Origin: Nymphaea colorata
Lineage: Eukaryota; Streptophyta; Magnoliopsida; Nymphaeales; Nymphaeaceae
Direction of reading: 5' to 3'
DNA length: 64,000 nucleotides
Assembly (NCBI RefSeq): GCF_008831285.2
Contig: NC_045141.1
Span: 20,394,848 to 20,458,847 of the forward strand
Positions within the stretch are counted from its first letter, which is position 1. Every line of letters starts with the position of its first letter. Position numbers and translations under genes: made by a program. Shown here piece after piece: positions 42,643 through 56,629 of this stretch. The notes under the pieces were generated by a model that was not told where the DNA came from, ran no database searches, and saw only the letters and a list, made by a program, of their open reading frames with translations.

Positions 42643-44583
42643 GTGTTCCATGGTGGTGTTGCTTGTGGTGGCCGCGAAGGCTTCTTCTCCTATTTAGCTT
42701 TTCTATTTTCTCTTTTTCCTTCCTCCTCCTTCTCCTTCTGCAGAAGCAGCGGCGAGCGGCACCACCACCATCACCGGGAACGCTGCGGTCTCCCTCTGTC
42801 CCTGCTTCTCGTCCTTCCCTAAATACGTTGAGAGAGATCATCAAAGGCATCACCCTGTAAGTTGTTTTCTTAATATAAAAATTGGTTGGTTCTTGTTTCA
42901 GCTATGTTTAGTTCCTCCTCCCTCTTACCGGTTCGTTCTTCTTGGGTTTTCTTGTCTTTGATTGTGATCATGTTGGCTCTACACGCGCTGGGTTTCCTCA
43001 CCGTAGTTTCTTTTTTTTTTTCTCCTTTCCGGTTTGTCTCTGTTTTGTGAAGGTGGTTTTGATAGGAATGGCTGTGCTGATGGTATTTCACGTCCGCGTC
43101 TTTTCTTTTCTTGTTTGTCTGGAGTTCTGTGAAGAATCTTTTTTGGATGGTGTTGGTACGAACCTTGCCTTTTGTGTGTCTCTGTGTATGAGAGAGAGAG
43201 AGCGAGAGAGATAAATGGTTATCTGCGGCTTTTGGGGTACTTTGAACATTATTTTGAGTGTTCCCACAAATTGGCTCTCTTGATTGGTCTGCTTGGTACT
43301 ATGGAAATCGCTGAGCTTCCATGGCCTGAGATGAATAGCCCACCAGATGAAGGAATTTAATTCCAACACGCATATGGCATGGGCTTGGTGTTGGATCATA
43401 TGATTCACGGCACAGAAAGTAGTTTTCTTGTTCTTTTTCTCCGTTTTTTCTTCTTATTTTTCTCCGTTTTTTCTTCTTCTTTTTATCCGTGCCCACTTCC
43501 CACTTAGAGCATGGCAATTGGCAAGGGTTGACCCTAGTGTCAGGGTGAGACTCACCATCCCGTTGATGCCTTGACATCGTGCATCATAAGGGAGGAGGAC
43601 GGCTTCTGAATAAACTAGACATATTCAATTCGTTAAGCAGCTTTTGTCTTCTAAATCGTTTCCTGGACTTCAACGCGCTTATGGTTCGGTGGTGGTTCAC
43701 AATTTCTTGAGTTGGTAGTACAGTTCTGCATTTTAGTAATCAAAGGTAGCGATGGCCTTTTTAAGGAGGGCTTGTGATTGTGTTAAAACTTGAAATTCTG
43801 TTGCATGTGATTGACGATTAAACTTAAAGAATGATTACGATTATACAAGAAAGAGTTGGGCGTTTAATTAGTTTTGAGACAATTGTAAAGCTTCTTTTCC
43901 CTATCCTTATGGCAAATATCTCTGGAAGACAACCTGAGCAGCAATCTTCTTGTTGGGAACTTTGTTCAGTGATCTGCAATCGAGAGCATCAATATTATTT
44001 TCTTGTAATATGTAAAAACTATGCTTGGATAATCTGTTTCTCTTTCACCATAGATCATCCAGCTAAGAAAATGAAAACCTGTTATATGAACAAAATTCGA
44101 GCTTGTAGAAGCACATCCACCAGTATCATCCTTTTTGTTATTATTGGAAACAGGAATCTTGGGTTTTCATTATTCTCTTATGTTCAGTGAACGTCCAACA
44201 ATGCCTTCATGGCTAATGCACGGGTTTGTATGTCGGGTTTATTAGATCATCAAGCAACCTAAGTACACTGAGGAGGCCTTGCTGACTTAATCTTGTACCC
44301 GAGGAAGACATAGACTTACTGGGCAACTTGTATAGTTTCTTGTTAATCAGAACTACAGTCTGTGGCCTTGTTCTCAAACCTGATAGAGGGCTATGTAGGT
44401 TGGTAGTCAGTAGTCATTGATTAGTTGATGTTTGATTCCACATCTTCTTAAATTTGAGCTTGGAAAAATTGGTAGGTTAAAGAATATATGCATGTTATTT
44501 TCTATACAATCAGCCTGTAGCTGTATTTTCTTTGACAAGATATTCCTAACTGATGCTGACTGTCTTGTAATGTTTAATTTCAG

Positions 44584-45846
44584 ATGGATATGGAATTCTT
44601 TTCCGTGCATAAAAGACCAACTACTACCATTTGTGAAGGTAGTGGCCCAAGAAAGAGGAAGAAAAAATCCAAGGACAAACACCAGTTAGAGCATGTGTGT
44701 GAGCCTAATGATGAAGCACAGTGGGGTGACTTGGATGACGGTGTGCTTGAGCTGGTTCTAGCAAGGCTCCCTGTTTCTGACTTCTTTCGGTTTCGTTCAG
44801 TGTGCAAAGGATGGAGTTCTTTGATTCGATCACCAAGCTTTCTTACAGCATGTAGTGAAGTGAGCTTGCGTGGCCCTTGGTTTTACATGCTTGATTCAAA
44901 GTCTGATAGTGGTGTCATCTATGACATGGATGTTGGGAGGTGGCGGCATATCAGTTTTTTGTCTACTTTAACTGGTCCTGGAAAGTTGATTCCTGTGGCA
45001 GCTGCAGGTGGTCTTATATGCTTCCGGTCGCCCAATGGTGATTTGTCAGTATGTAACCCACTCACTGGGTCATGCCGGGAACTACCACCTCTGAACTCAG
45101 TGTATCCTATTCATGCTATTGCTATGCATGCCTCCAAGTCCTCGTACAGAATTGTTGTTATATTTGGAGAAATACTAAAATTTGGTGTCAAAGTGTATAC
45201 ATCTTCAGAAAAGCAATGGGTTGAATTACCTGTGAGTGGCAGCATTGAAGATGCAGCGAGCAAACTTTTTGAGAAGCAGACCTCTGTTCCTTATGACGAT
45301 GGTGCATACATCATGGCAGGTCCTAGTTTAAATGACATCCGCTTGAGCATGACAAAAGAATTTTCTGCAGTTGGTGGCGAGGTGATTCATTTCCTCAATG
45401 GGAATGGCAGGGTGGTTGCCTGTGACACCCGCAAAGGGACAATGTACAGTTTCCCTGCAATCCTTCCCCCTGACTTTGAATACTCAGTTGACATTGTTGA
45501 ATGCAGGGGAAGGGTGCTGCTGGTTGTACTTCTGGAGATGATGGAAACTGCAACAATTCGAGTTTGGGAATTTCAACAGGCAGAGATGGAGTGGGTTCAG
45601 GTCTTGGCAATGCCACCAGCTATGTCCAACACATATTATGGAAAGAAGGCCGATATCAATTGTGTTGGCTATGGTGACTTTATAATGGTCTGTATCAGCT
45701 CCAGGCGTTTCCATCGAGTTGTGCTATGCAACGTCACTAATAACTTGTGGGCTGAGCTGCCAAGATGTTATGTTCCTGGCAGCCGGAAAATTAAGAGGTT
45801 CGTGTCTTGTTTCTGCTTCGAGCCTAGGATTGAAGCCCGTGTTTAA
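44584..45846 (+). CDS. F-box protein with kelch-like C-terminal half
   Basis: An uninterrupted 420-residue frame. Residues 22-32 are a basic cluster (RKRKKKSKDK) that could be a nuclear signal. The F-box lies at about 48-90 and shows LDDGVLELVLARLP, then FRFRSVCKGWSSLI. The rest has the spacing of F-box/kelch-repeat proteins: a PWFYML segment, AAGGLICFRSPNGDLSVCNP, and later blades ending CNVTNNLWAELP. F-box proteins join SKP1 and cullin to choose substrates for ubiquitination. The substrate is unknown, and I do not recognise an exact orthologue. The ATG follows directly on a probable 5'UTR acceptor (AG at 44582-44583). The gene converges on the RopGEF gene downstream. Confidence 0.9.
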   Translation: MDMEFFSVHKRPTTTICEGSGPRKRKKKSKDKHQLEHVCEPNDEAQWGDLDDGVLELVLARLPVSDFFRFRSVCKGWSSLIRSPSFLTACSEVSLRGPWFYMLDSKSDSGVIYDMDVGRWRHISFLSTLTGPGKLIPVAAAGGLICFRSPNGDLSVCNPLTGSCRELPPLNSVYPIHAIAMHASKSSYRIVVIFGEILKFGVKVYTSSEKQWVELPVSGSIEDAASKLFEKQTSVPYDDGAYIMAGPSLNDIRLSMTKEFSAVGGEVIHFLNGNGRVVACDTRKGTMYSFPAILPPDFEYSVDIVECRGRVLLVVLLEMMETATIRVWEFQQAEMEWVQVLAMPPAMSNTYYGKKADINCVGYGDFIMVCISSRRFHRVVLCNVTNNLWAELPRCYVPGSRKIKRFVSCFCFEPRIEARV

Positions 45847-47012
45847 CGGGAACAGTATATAGCACAGGACCATTATAATTATAATGGAAATCCTGTGTCC
45901 GTCGAATGGCGGAACCCACGGATAGCTTAGTGAGTGTTGCTTCCGTGCTGTTAGCTGAACATAATTATTTTGATAGGAGCATTGAGAGCACAGTATTCTT
46001 GTATATTCGTTTGATGTTCATATGCGGAATCCCCTTGGATGCAGCTCAGATGTAGGCATGTCTATGTTAAATTGTTGTCTATAAAAGTGTGCTGGTGCGT
46101 GTGCATGCACGCACATGGAGTTCCTCCTGTTTAGTTAAGAGCCGGCAGTCAATCTTCATGATTTTCTTTTTTGTTTTTCTTGTTCCTTTGTAGAAGAGTT
46201 TGAGAGATGTCTCGTTCCGCCTTTGTATTCGTTTGATTATGCTGTTATATCGTGTCTTCTTCAGTACAATGAAATTTATCAAATGGATAGTGCAGCGCAT
46301 GTTGATTCTATTATTCGTTGCATTTTCAGTGTTAAACAAAAAGTCTACTACTCCTTGCATTTTCTTTTGATGACTTTGTGCTTGAAGTTTAAGATCCCAG
46401 CATCTGATTTCTTGTCAGAGGCAGGACCTTAGTAAAGCCAAGTTTCAATTGGCTTACAGTTTTTTGCTTTTAACAACTGCAAATTTATTGTATATAAAAA
46501 GTGGTTTTTAACTAATCCTCGTTTTCACATTTTTCTTCTCTCATTTTCGGACCTTTTTATTTGTAGATAAAAACATCTGTTCCTAGTCCAAGCTCATTGG
46601 ATTCTGAATTGGGGTCAGGCCAAAGTCATGGGATTCTGAATTGGGTCCTTAACCAGATAAGGCTGACACATTGGCACACCTGCTTCAAGACACAGTGGGT
46701 TGGGGGTAGTCAAAATTGACCAACACAGTCGTGGTTTGGGAAGTGTGGGAAGTATCCTTACCTGCTTCTCGTTACCCATCGTCTTTTGGCGGCAACTTGT
46801 GGGCGAATCTAATTCTTTTTGGCCTTTCAGCTGGGTCAATATACAGATGTGATGCCATCACAATTAAATGGTAGAGCCGGTTTTTCTTCCCCTTGATATC
46901 GGAAAAGGTACTGGTGCTGAAGTATTTTTACATCATGAAAAGTTCAATGGTTTTAAATTTTTTGCTGACCACTAATGTCTTAGTAGCTTAATTTTAATCC
47001 TTCAAGTCTTTT

Positions 47013-47049
<37 letters not shown>

Positions 47050-49396
47050 GTAATAAGCCAATTTATATGCGTCTGTATAGGCAAGATTAGTGCGGCCAGG
47101 CATAGTGGAAATTAGTGGGATGAAAACAGATGGAACGAGGTAATTTATTTTTAGGTTGGGGAGAGGAAAACACACAACCCTCTCTCTCTCTCTCTCTCTG
47201 TTTCCACCGAGTCCCTCCTTGTTGAACGCCTGGCAGAAGCGCCTTCACCTGTTCGTTCTACATCGACTAAGCGACAAAGGAAAACAAACCTGGCACCTGT
47301 TCTAAGGTCTAGTCGAATCAGGAAGCCGAAACTCTACTTCGACTAGTTCTGGTCCATTTTGACTGTTGGAATGTGTGCGGTATGCATGCCTGAGAAAAGC
47401 AACAATTTTTGGATGCAGGATCTGTCTTTACGAGGAATAAGTTATGGACATCGTTGTATCAGCTAGATGTGAGATTGGGATACGCGATGGCTGCTTCTCC
47501 GCAAGTCAGGTCCGGCTGACCATTGCAACCTTAAGAAGGGAAGATGGCGATGGAAGTGCCGTCTCTTTACCACCTGAAGCGCAGTTTGGCTTAGGCGTAT
47601 TGTCATTCTTTTACAAGGATGATGCCACGATAGTAGGAATCTGGAGCCTGACACTTAGTTTGATATTGTAGTCTTGGTTAGGAGTTCTGCTAGGGTGAAA
47701 TATCAGATCTTCGTTCTGAGGATTTATTTTTTATTCACTCTTGTGTTCATGTACCGCAGGAAAAGTATGCGGTGATTGTTGGTGGGTGGGCTTTGCAATG
47801 TTGAGTCAATCATTTCTCTCTCTCTCTCTCTCTCTTGCAATTCTAAAGCCATCACAAATAATGCATTTTGCAACAAAGTTGATTGGTTACAGTTTTAACT
47901 ATGGAATGCACAATTGGTAATGGTTTTTATCGTCAAAAAATTTAAAAAACCATCCGCTACATTCTCTCTCTTATATATATATATATATATATATATATTG
48001 GTAAATGAAAAAGAGATAAGAAGGAGGGAAGCAAATGTTTAAATTACTAAATTTGCATAGGGAACGGGATTTGGGGAAGCGGGTAATGGGGAGCTACTAG
48101 AAAGTCGGGGAATGAAATTTCGAAAAGGGAAGCGACAAGCGAGTTTCCTGCTAACCGTGTTTTATGCGTTACGCCATCAAGCAAGGCTTTCAATGTGAAC
48201 GAGAACTTCAATGTAAGTAAGCAGACAGAAGTCTTTCATTGATGCGGAATTTCAGTGGCCTAGATACAATGAGAAGTGCATCATTGAAACTGAAAATAGG
48301 CAGATCTAGACACATATATGAAGCTACCAGGACAACACTTCTGCGTCTAGATAATCATCTATGACTAAGGGATTACGATAGTTTCTTCTCAAGCGACGGC
48401 TACAAATTCACCATCAAAGTAATCTTTTGTTCGCTAGCTTCAGACTGTAGTAATTTGGTTTCAAATGACAGCCTTGAACAAAATCGAGAAGACAAGCAAC
48501 TCTAATATTGAATGAATCTTCAATGAAGAAACTCTCAAAATGACCTCCAAAAGATCACAAAGCTAAATACTTTTTATAGTCATTTTTTCAGTTGTAGCTC
48601 CAAATTTTAGGAACAAACAGTAAGGGCAATTTGGGAAGTTCTCCGGAGGCATTTGATAGCTCTTGTACTAAAAACTGGCGAATTTTCACCTATTCCTACA
48701 CATTGAAACTAAATACGAGTGAGTTTTCAAAAAAAGATGAAAAGAAAAATGTCGGCCCTCTTGGGGCCGACTCTTTCTTGAAAAATCTTCCTTGGCATGC
48801 GCAAGAAGTTCAACCTTTAAACAAACAAAAAAAAATGTTGCCACCAAATTTTAAAGGAGCTACAAAGTATCTGAAGGACATGGTTCGGTAGGAATTCTTT
48901 TGAAGGAGTTGGAATTTCTTTCTTATGAACTCCGCAGTGATTCCTCCAAAGATCAAGGCAGCCATTTTCATTGTCCTACACTGTTCTGCTCAGTACAAAG
49001 AAAAATGAGAAAATACTTCGATGAAGTGAAAAGCTAGACAAGTCATTCAGAGAACAACAGAAATTCTTTCCGACCATATTGTATCGAAAGTACCTAATCA
49101 TTCCTAAGCAGCAATGGCATATATTTTTCCATGTTCCGTATGTACATAATTAGTGAAGCTTTGGATTCCATAAGTACCTTATATTTGTCATACAGTGGAT
49201 TACATTTTAGTGGGGAACCTACTATTCGAGAAGGATATTATACACAAAGAGGATAGCTACGAGCAAGTAGACAACTTTCTCTCAGGGACATTGAGCATGG
49301 TTGACGACCTAGTCCCAAGAAATAAGCTGAAGCTGACGATGCTTACAAGTGCCAACCTCCCTGTTTCATTTAAATAAATTTGAGGAAGAAGACTAG
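45847..49396. other. Intergenic between convergent F-box and RopGEF genes
   Basis: The first 400-500 bases are probably F-box 3'UTR. Beyond are TA arrays (47016-47047 and 47973-47998), CT arrays (about 47181-47198 and 47815-47835) and a short direct repeat of GGATTCTGAATTGGG near 46598 and 46632. Open frames at about 47444-47671, 48631-48891 and 49195-49377 show no domain and no splice context. Confidence 0.4.
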
Positions 49397-52300
49397 TCAA
49401 GGGGAAATCAAAGGGGTGACAGTGCTAGAGCTTTCTCTGCCATAGCAACAAGCACTTCCTCTTCCAGTTGCCACTGTCATTGCACCCGTTTTCGTTCCAC
49501 TCCCAGCAGAGTTCACCTCGACAGGTTTATTTCCATCGTCAATTAGACAAGTAGCTCCAGACAATCGTTTTGAGCATGTTTGTGAACAACCTTCACGAGT
49601 AGCAGAAATTTGTTTTCCATCTACTTCCGCCAATTTATGACATCCAATTACGGTGATTGGATTGTGCGGTTTCTCAAGGTAACTCCTGGTCATCTCATCT
49701 TCCTGCAAGACATCTCTAATTCTTGAGAGAATGCTGTATGCCAGGTTGCCAAGGACTCTAGAATAGGCCTCCAGAATTGCATATCCAACATCCTGCATAG
49801 CACCAAATTCAGACAGAAAAGAGAAAACTTTAACTACATGAAATAAATGTTAAGTTGAACTAGTACATCACTGCTATGCAATTTGATTGTATGGTTACTC
49901 GACTTTTCATCCGAGCACAGATTGGTTTTCATTTCTCTTAGAAAGAAGGAACGGCAGAGAATCCAACCGGAGAGGCCAAGGCTAAGTGCCTGTGTAGAGG
50001 GCATCCCACAAGAAGCAAGCTACCATTCGTGCCAGTTGGTTTTTCAGCTAAAGAAAAGAAGCCACATGGAAGAAGGGGTTTGTTCATATCAGAAAATCGT
50101 TTTTCAGTCTTACTGCAATAATCTATGGAGAGAAGAATCCCACCAAAGAATAGTTCCCAGAGAAGCATTCACTTCCAATCCCATGAAACATGGTAGATCA
50201 TGGATTCTATGATGCTAGATTGGTCATTCGTTTTCAGGGCACACAGTGAGTCCACCACCGGTTCAAGTTCCAGAGGGAAGCTAATGTGTAAAATTCAGTA
50301 GCTTCAACTGCCAGGCCAAGGATGTGGGGTGGCACGTAAATTTTGATTGGAACGTTCATACTGCAAGATCCCAGCAGACATTGCTTTGGAAAATAACACT
50401 CTTAGGATCAACATGCTCGCCGCACATAAGCACATTTAAACCAGGCAGCTGCAAAATCACACACATCGGACTAACATGCTAGCCACACATCCGCACATTT
50501 AAACAATATGGCTCCTCTCAGTGAAAGGATTTAAGTAGAGCACACAATCTTCAAACTAAGATTGTAAAAGATTCCAGCCACACTGTTTGATAGCTCAATC
50601 AAGTAAAACCCAGGCATCATTAACACATTATTAAGCCATGCATAAACTAAATAAAAAGAGTACCAATAACGAATTAATGTTTCACTATTTCATGCTTTAT
50701 GCATACCTACTAAACAATTAAAATACTTCTGTTCGGAATCTAGTAGTTAGTGGGATGAATATGGCTTACCTTGTTGAATCGGACCCTGATGATGTCAAGA
50801 TATGTCTGTGGAAGACTTGGAAATTTAAGTCTGAGTTGTAGTAAAAGGGCTTCAGCTTGCTGCAAGCAGCCCATTGTCTTGTCCAGTTCGTGCTCGTGAT
50901 CTTTCACAAATGCCCATGAATTTCGAACCATCTCCTTCCCGCATAAGTTTTCTGTGAACATTTCTTTCCCTACGAGCATAGCCATCTGTAGTTTCTTCGT
51001 AACATCTAAGGCTTCATCTTCTGATGTCAAGTCAATTGACTGCACAATTTGTTCTGTAGATCCTGACTTCATGCTTAAGGTTTTGTATAGAGATTCGCCC
51101 AGACATGCTTTCATTGTCTGCATAGCGAGAAAAATTAACCAGACAATTTTACCCGTTTCAAAGATTCAAAGAGTTTTTGACAAAAAAAAAAAAAAAAAAA
51201 ACAAGAAATAGCTTCTATAAAGAAGGATCATGATTTTTTTCTTCCTTTTAAGCCTTTCAAAGTGTCATGATTTAGAGAAAGCGGATTTGAAGTTTGTCAT
51301 TTCATCAGAAAAAAAATGTGATATTATGAATATAATAACACATCCAATGGGAAGAGAAAGAAGCAAGCGATATTCCACCTTAGGGAAAGTATCTTGAATA
51401 GCTTGAGGAATTGGAATCTCTGCTAGAACTTGATCATTTATAGACCTAACAGCTTTTAGCACTTGGCGTGTGGCCTCTGACTGCAGGACCAACCTTTTTC
51501 TTGCATCAGCTGAAAGGCCAGCCAAAGGGACCCGAGGAACCGGAAGCCACCATTTCTTGCCTTGTCTGATGGGTTTGCTTCTTCCTTCTGCTCTGCTGCC
51601 TCCTTCTGCATACCAGAACTCAGTGTCCACCATTGAATCCAGCATTTCCTGAACAAGTTTTTCAGTTTCAATTGGTTGTAATAACATATGGAAAAAGGAA
51701 GAATAATAAGTTTAAGACTTTAAGATCTTGAAAGGCATGCTGCTTCCAAACTTTCGGTACTTTATTGTTGAAAAGAGATGACAAGAGATGCCAACTCAAG
51801 CAAATTGACCCATCCACGGGAAGACATATATAAATAGTGTGCCCTCAAAGAAAACGGTATTTGACCTATATCAAGGTTATATACGGCCGCTGGATTCATG
51901 GAGCTTATAGTTATGCTTCACCAAAATAAGTAACTGCATATTTGACAAGTTGCCACACCAGGTCCAAGTATCTGCGTAAGATCACTATTATGGACACTAA
52001 ACATTTATGATCACGGCTCTAGGTTGCTCTCCAGCTTCCGCTGACCAAAAAACTGCATCGGTTGAAGAGATACTCATCCACATTGTTAACTTCTAAAAGA
52101 GTGAAAAGTTGAGAACTCATATGGTTGTGATACTCATGAACAATGCCATTTATCAGGTTGGAACTCAAAGGTGCTGACTGTTTCATGGGTTACATGGAAG
52201 AAAAATCCATTCTCCAAAATGAAGTAGTTAGCAAGCTGATTTTCCAAATGAAGTAAGAAAAGGAGGAATAAACTGAGACATTATAAAGAAATGCATCAAC

Positions 52301-54453
52301 AGACAAAGGATTCTGGAGTCAGCATTCAGTTCAATGGAACACAGCTGCGCGACAGTGTTTTTAGGCGATAAAGGAAAGCACTCAGGCTTGTAATATGATA
52401 ATGAGATCTTTTTGTTCCCTCCTATGCCAAAGGGATACTCCATTTTAGCTCCAATTTCTATCCCATTATATCAAAGTTACATTTGAACTTAACAAAAGAT
52501 GGCGGTACCCAGATCCTCAACGAAATCTGTGTGATATAGGTCTCCATCCAACCTCCTTTCATTGTGCAGAGATTCGAACAATGAATTAAACCACACTAAA
52601 ATGAATGTCAACCAAATTGGCTAATCAGAAACTTCGGCCAAATCGGTTGATCCAACAATTGAAAACATACACCAGTCAATGTTTTCTGGGTTCTGTAACA
52701 AGGCTTCCCAAAGATAAGCGGAGGAGAAAAATAGCTGAGAATTTGCAATCCATATGGGAAGATGCAAAAAGAGGTGACAAGCCGTCACCAAATTTCCAAT
52801 ATTCTGCAAAAGAAAGAAAATAAAGTGACAGATAATCTATTTGCTCAACTTACTATAAGCATGACATCAAGCTTCTTAAGTGCTGGAAGATTCATTTGAA
52901 TGTCACAGCGGACTCTGGGTGTCATTATCTGCAAAAATAGTTGAACGGCAAAGGGAAATCGTTTTAGTCAATGTAATGCATCACAGGCAGTTAGACTATC
53001 CATGTCCACGTCCATACCTCCAAACATCGCCCATTTGGCTCATGTTGCTTGGCAGGAACTAGCTCAACCATGTAATTAGCAGGAGAAAGCAACCAGTCCA
53101 TTTCCTTTTGCCACTTTCCTCTGCGACATTCTGATAATGGCTCTAATTTCCATAATTCTCCAAAGACAGATGCTATACAGAAACTATGGAACATCAGAAA
53201 AGAAAAGGGATAAAAAACGGGGCACATAATACATCTGAACTACAGCTATGGTCAGTTGCAAGCATTGACACGTAGGATTTGAGAGCCTAATACCAAACAT
53301 GACAACTTGGTTTTACACAAATGGAATCAGAAGCAAATACTTCTATAGAAGAGATTAAAAGACGAAAGGAACCTGCAAGATTGGTTATTGCATTTGACAA
53401 GGCAAGTGCAGTGCTCAGCCCTTTGCACCCACCAGACATGTCTTCACCAAGAAGAAGCTTTGAAAACCTCTCCTTCATTGCAATAATATCATCCAACTGC
53501 AAGGTGTAAGATGGCTTTTCTGTGACCAAGAATCGTTGGCTGTTAAGCGGATCACATTCTCTACTCTGTTTTGCTTCCTCTTTGGTCGGCAGCAATGGGA
53601 AAGAGAAAGATGCAGAGCCCTCTTTGCTTGATGAAGCGCTTGAGGCATCTTCCTCTAACGAATCTGCAGAACAAAATTCTGCCAATGTGCTGCTGCTCTC
53701 GTTCTCAAAAGCACAGTTATCATGTATGCAACTTTCAAGACCATCGTATCTCATGATCCCTGCAGGAGCTAAATCAAGATTAAAATCCGGCTCTAGTGAC
53801 AGAAAAAAGCTTGTGGATAGAATTTCTACAAGAAGTTACTACAGGAAACGGGTCGATAAAATAGGAACTCCAGGAGACCGTGATTAAAACATGATAGAAA
53901 AAAAATCGATCATACGACAACACCAGTTATGCTTGACAGTAGCTGGCCCAAAATCACAAGAGCAACATGTAACCCAAGCTTGCTTGGAGCAACCTGTGAG
54001 CCGAAATCTCATGAGAAAAAATTGCAGCTCGCGTGATTGAAGATCACATGATTGAGGAACAAATGGGCCCCAAAAAATTCACAAACATCAGAAGGTTGCG
54101 AGCAAATGGGGCCCTGATACGGTCTTTGAATCTCACTGCTCAAACTTCGCTAAATTGATGACGAGAATTGGTATTACAAACAATTATCTGCCAAACAAAC
54201 GTGTCCATAGATAATTGAACGTTTATTTTGGAAAGACACTTGTTAGACATAAATCAATCACAGAGGACGGTGCCCATTAATGCCAAAGACATTTTGTAAA
54301 TTTTGTGCATAGCTAAGAAAGATTGAACGTGAGCAAGCAATCCGCAGTAGAACAACGAAAAAGAGGATGGTAAAACTTTCACGTGACAAAGTCGGCTGCC
54401 ATTAGGAACAACAGGAGTTACGGCAACTTACTCTCTTGTTCCTCGAAATCCAT
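49397..54453 (-). CDS. ROPGEF: Rop guanine nucleotide exchange factor (PRONE domain), complete
   Basis: Seven exons (54432-54453, 53373-53759, 53018-53172, 52854-52928, 51379-51648, 50770-51117, 49397-49792) join in frame to 550 residues, about the length of Arabidopsis RopGEF1. The start is MDFEEQE, and the first exon is only 22 nt. Residues up to about 90 are Ser/Glu-rich and variable. The PRONE domain runs from about 92 to 455: [64 protein letters not shown] and [13 protein letters not shown]. The tail of about 95 residues is variable and polar. RopGEFs exchange GDP for GTP on ROP GTPases at the plasma membrane, often downstream of receptor kinases, in polar growth. SGGC replaces the usual SGGG after the ERF motif. 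Which RopGEF paralogue it is cannot be told here. Confidence 0.95.
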
Positions 54454-56586
54454 ACTGAGCTCCCGGTCTTTACGGCAACACGCTAGCCTATGCATGATTG
54501 CCAACTTGGTGAAACGGTTGAATCGATGAACTACCGTGTCCAAGCAGGATTCTCTTCTTCTTCTTCTTCAATTGTAGTTGCTGCTGTTAGTATCTCAATT
54601 TATGGCCCTGTCTGCAGGAGGTGAACAAATGGTCGTCCTCAATGATCATCAGAAGAGGAAAGAAAACAAGCAAACGACAGCAATATGCTACCATCTCAAC
54701 GGGCCAAAAAGGAGGGATGAAAGGTAAGCCAAAGAAGATACAACGTCGCAAGAAAAAAAAGTAAGAAACAGAGACTCGAAAAAAAATGGTAACAGAAGGA
54801 ACAAGACAAAAGCTTACAACTTCAGAGCCCAGAAAATACATGGTATTTGGGTATTGAGTACATTCTGCCATTTTATCTCAGGCTGCCGCAAGGGGAAACT
54901 TTGCTGGTGGTCAAAGGCTCTCTCTACACACATTTTCTTAGAGACTATTGAACATTCTGCGTGTGTGTGCTGGCAAATTGATTGCTCTCAGCGGTTCCCA
55001 AGAAGGTGGCAGAATGAGCACATAAAAAGATAGCCTGTGCTGCAATAGAAAGACACAGAAGTAAAGCAGACGGGGAGGGATGCACTTAAATGCAAGGAGA
55101 GGGGAGTCTTAAATGCCGCAGAGCGTGCTGGTTGGGTGATCTTTTGGAAGTGCTGCCATTGCTGAAATTACTCTGGCTCTCAATTTCTGATCAGCAGCAG
55201 CAGCAGAAGCGTGAAAACTAAAACCAACAACCCCACAGGCGATCATAATAAGAGACCGACCGCCTGCCTCTCAATCGAGTCCAGTCGCTACATCAGTCAA
55301 GGCAGCTCAATCAATGATTACAGTCTTCAGAAACGGTTCTCAAGAATAACAACTAAACCACGGCCCCCATGTGAGGACGAGCTTAACAGAGCATCAAATC
55401 TGACAATCCAAGGGAAACTCCCTCAGTTGGTCACAGTTCTGCCAGTCCTTGCCAAATTAATCTGGCGTCGTCTATAAGGAATAGGACGAACATATTTATT
55501 ACTACAGTAATAAAAACCAATACAGCACTTGATTTCGTGATTTATACAGCAAAAAAGGTTAAATCACATACCAAAAATGCTTTGAAATCTCTGTGGTATG
55601 TATTATCGTGATTAGCCATCATCATCATGAGCGCCAATTATTATATTTATTCTGATACTATTATTTACTTACCGAATTGTCCGGTGAGATCGGCAGATCA
55701 ATGAGATTAGTACTAGAGTATTTCACTGTTATAACTTGGTAGATCAGCTGTCATAAATCTAGAGATGGGACATAACTTGCAGGACTGTTCATACTCAGGC
55801 CAACTGTCGAAGGCATAGTCAACTCAGCCTAGCCGTAGGTGGAATCTAATAAAGGTTTTATCAAAAGATTGTTAACGTGTCATTTAATCTAAATGTTTTA
55901 AAGTTTTAATCTGTTCTACGCGAAGATAATTGAGATAGATATGCTTCAGATACATGGAAAACGGAAAGTTCAGTGAGCAGAAAATATTATTTTCCAAGAA
56001 GTTCAGACTCGATTACGACCAAATCGACCATATACGTTATACACAGATCTGCATGAACAAGCTTGCTTAAAACGATTTAAATTGATATTTAGAGGCCTTT
56101 TCTGCAAAATTTTCTGCACAGGCTTTCACTTGACCCGGACAGGTTTAACTGAAAAAAATAATAATAAAAATCGGCGATCACTTGATAAAAGAGACTTTGA
56201 GTCTCTCGATGAAAGCTGAAAAGTACTCATTTGGTTAAAAAGAACCACAAGAATCTATTATTGTAGTACGACCCCGTTTAAAAAAGAGATCTTAACTTCG
56301 GGTTCTAATATATATATGGAATTTTATTATAAACACTGGGGTTGCCTAGAGGGGAAGAGTTCGACCTGTATCATCAGATCTACCAAGGCCAGATTCCTTT
56401 CTCCAGAAGTATGATAAAAGCTTTGTTCGAAGCGGAAATTTTCCTGGTAAAAAAGAAAAAAGATGAAAAGACTACTTTGCTGAAAGAGGAAGAAACGAGC
56501 AACACGCGGACAGATTCCCCATCACAATGCTTTAAAGATACCTCCTTATCAATTTCTTACACTACACTTTCAATATGCTCCTCTAA

Positions 56587-56629
<43 letters not shown>

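Larger units (their letters stand above)
42301..44583 (+). other. Probable 5'UTR exon and 5'UTR intron of the F-box gene
   Basis: CT- and GA-rich sequence from about 42300 to 42856 looks like a plant leader. It ends at a good donor (CCCT followed by GTAAGT at 42857). A T-rich tract and TTTCAG acceptor end at 44583, directly before the F-box ATG at 44584. This predicts a 1727-bp leader intron. Within it are a GA run at about 43190-43210 and no coding sequence I recognise. The transcription start is not fixed. Confidence 0.5.

Noticed and set aside
42082-42860. Several overlapping 80-190 codon frames in the F-box leader
   Set aside because: They are low-complexity translations of CT/GA repeats (Ser-Leu or Arg-Glu runs) on both strands.
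48200-48890. Retrotransposon fragment between the F-box and RopGEF genes
   Set aside because: The repeat-like composition was noticed, but there is no LTR pair, primer-binding site, or gag/pol motif to support it.
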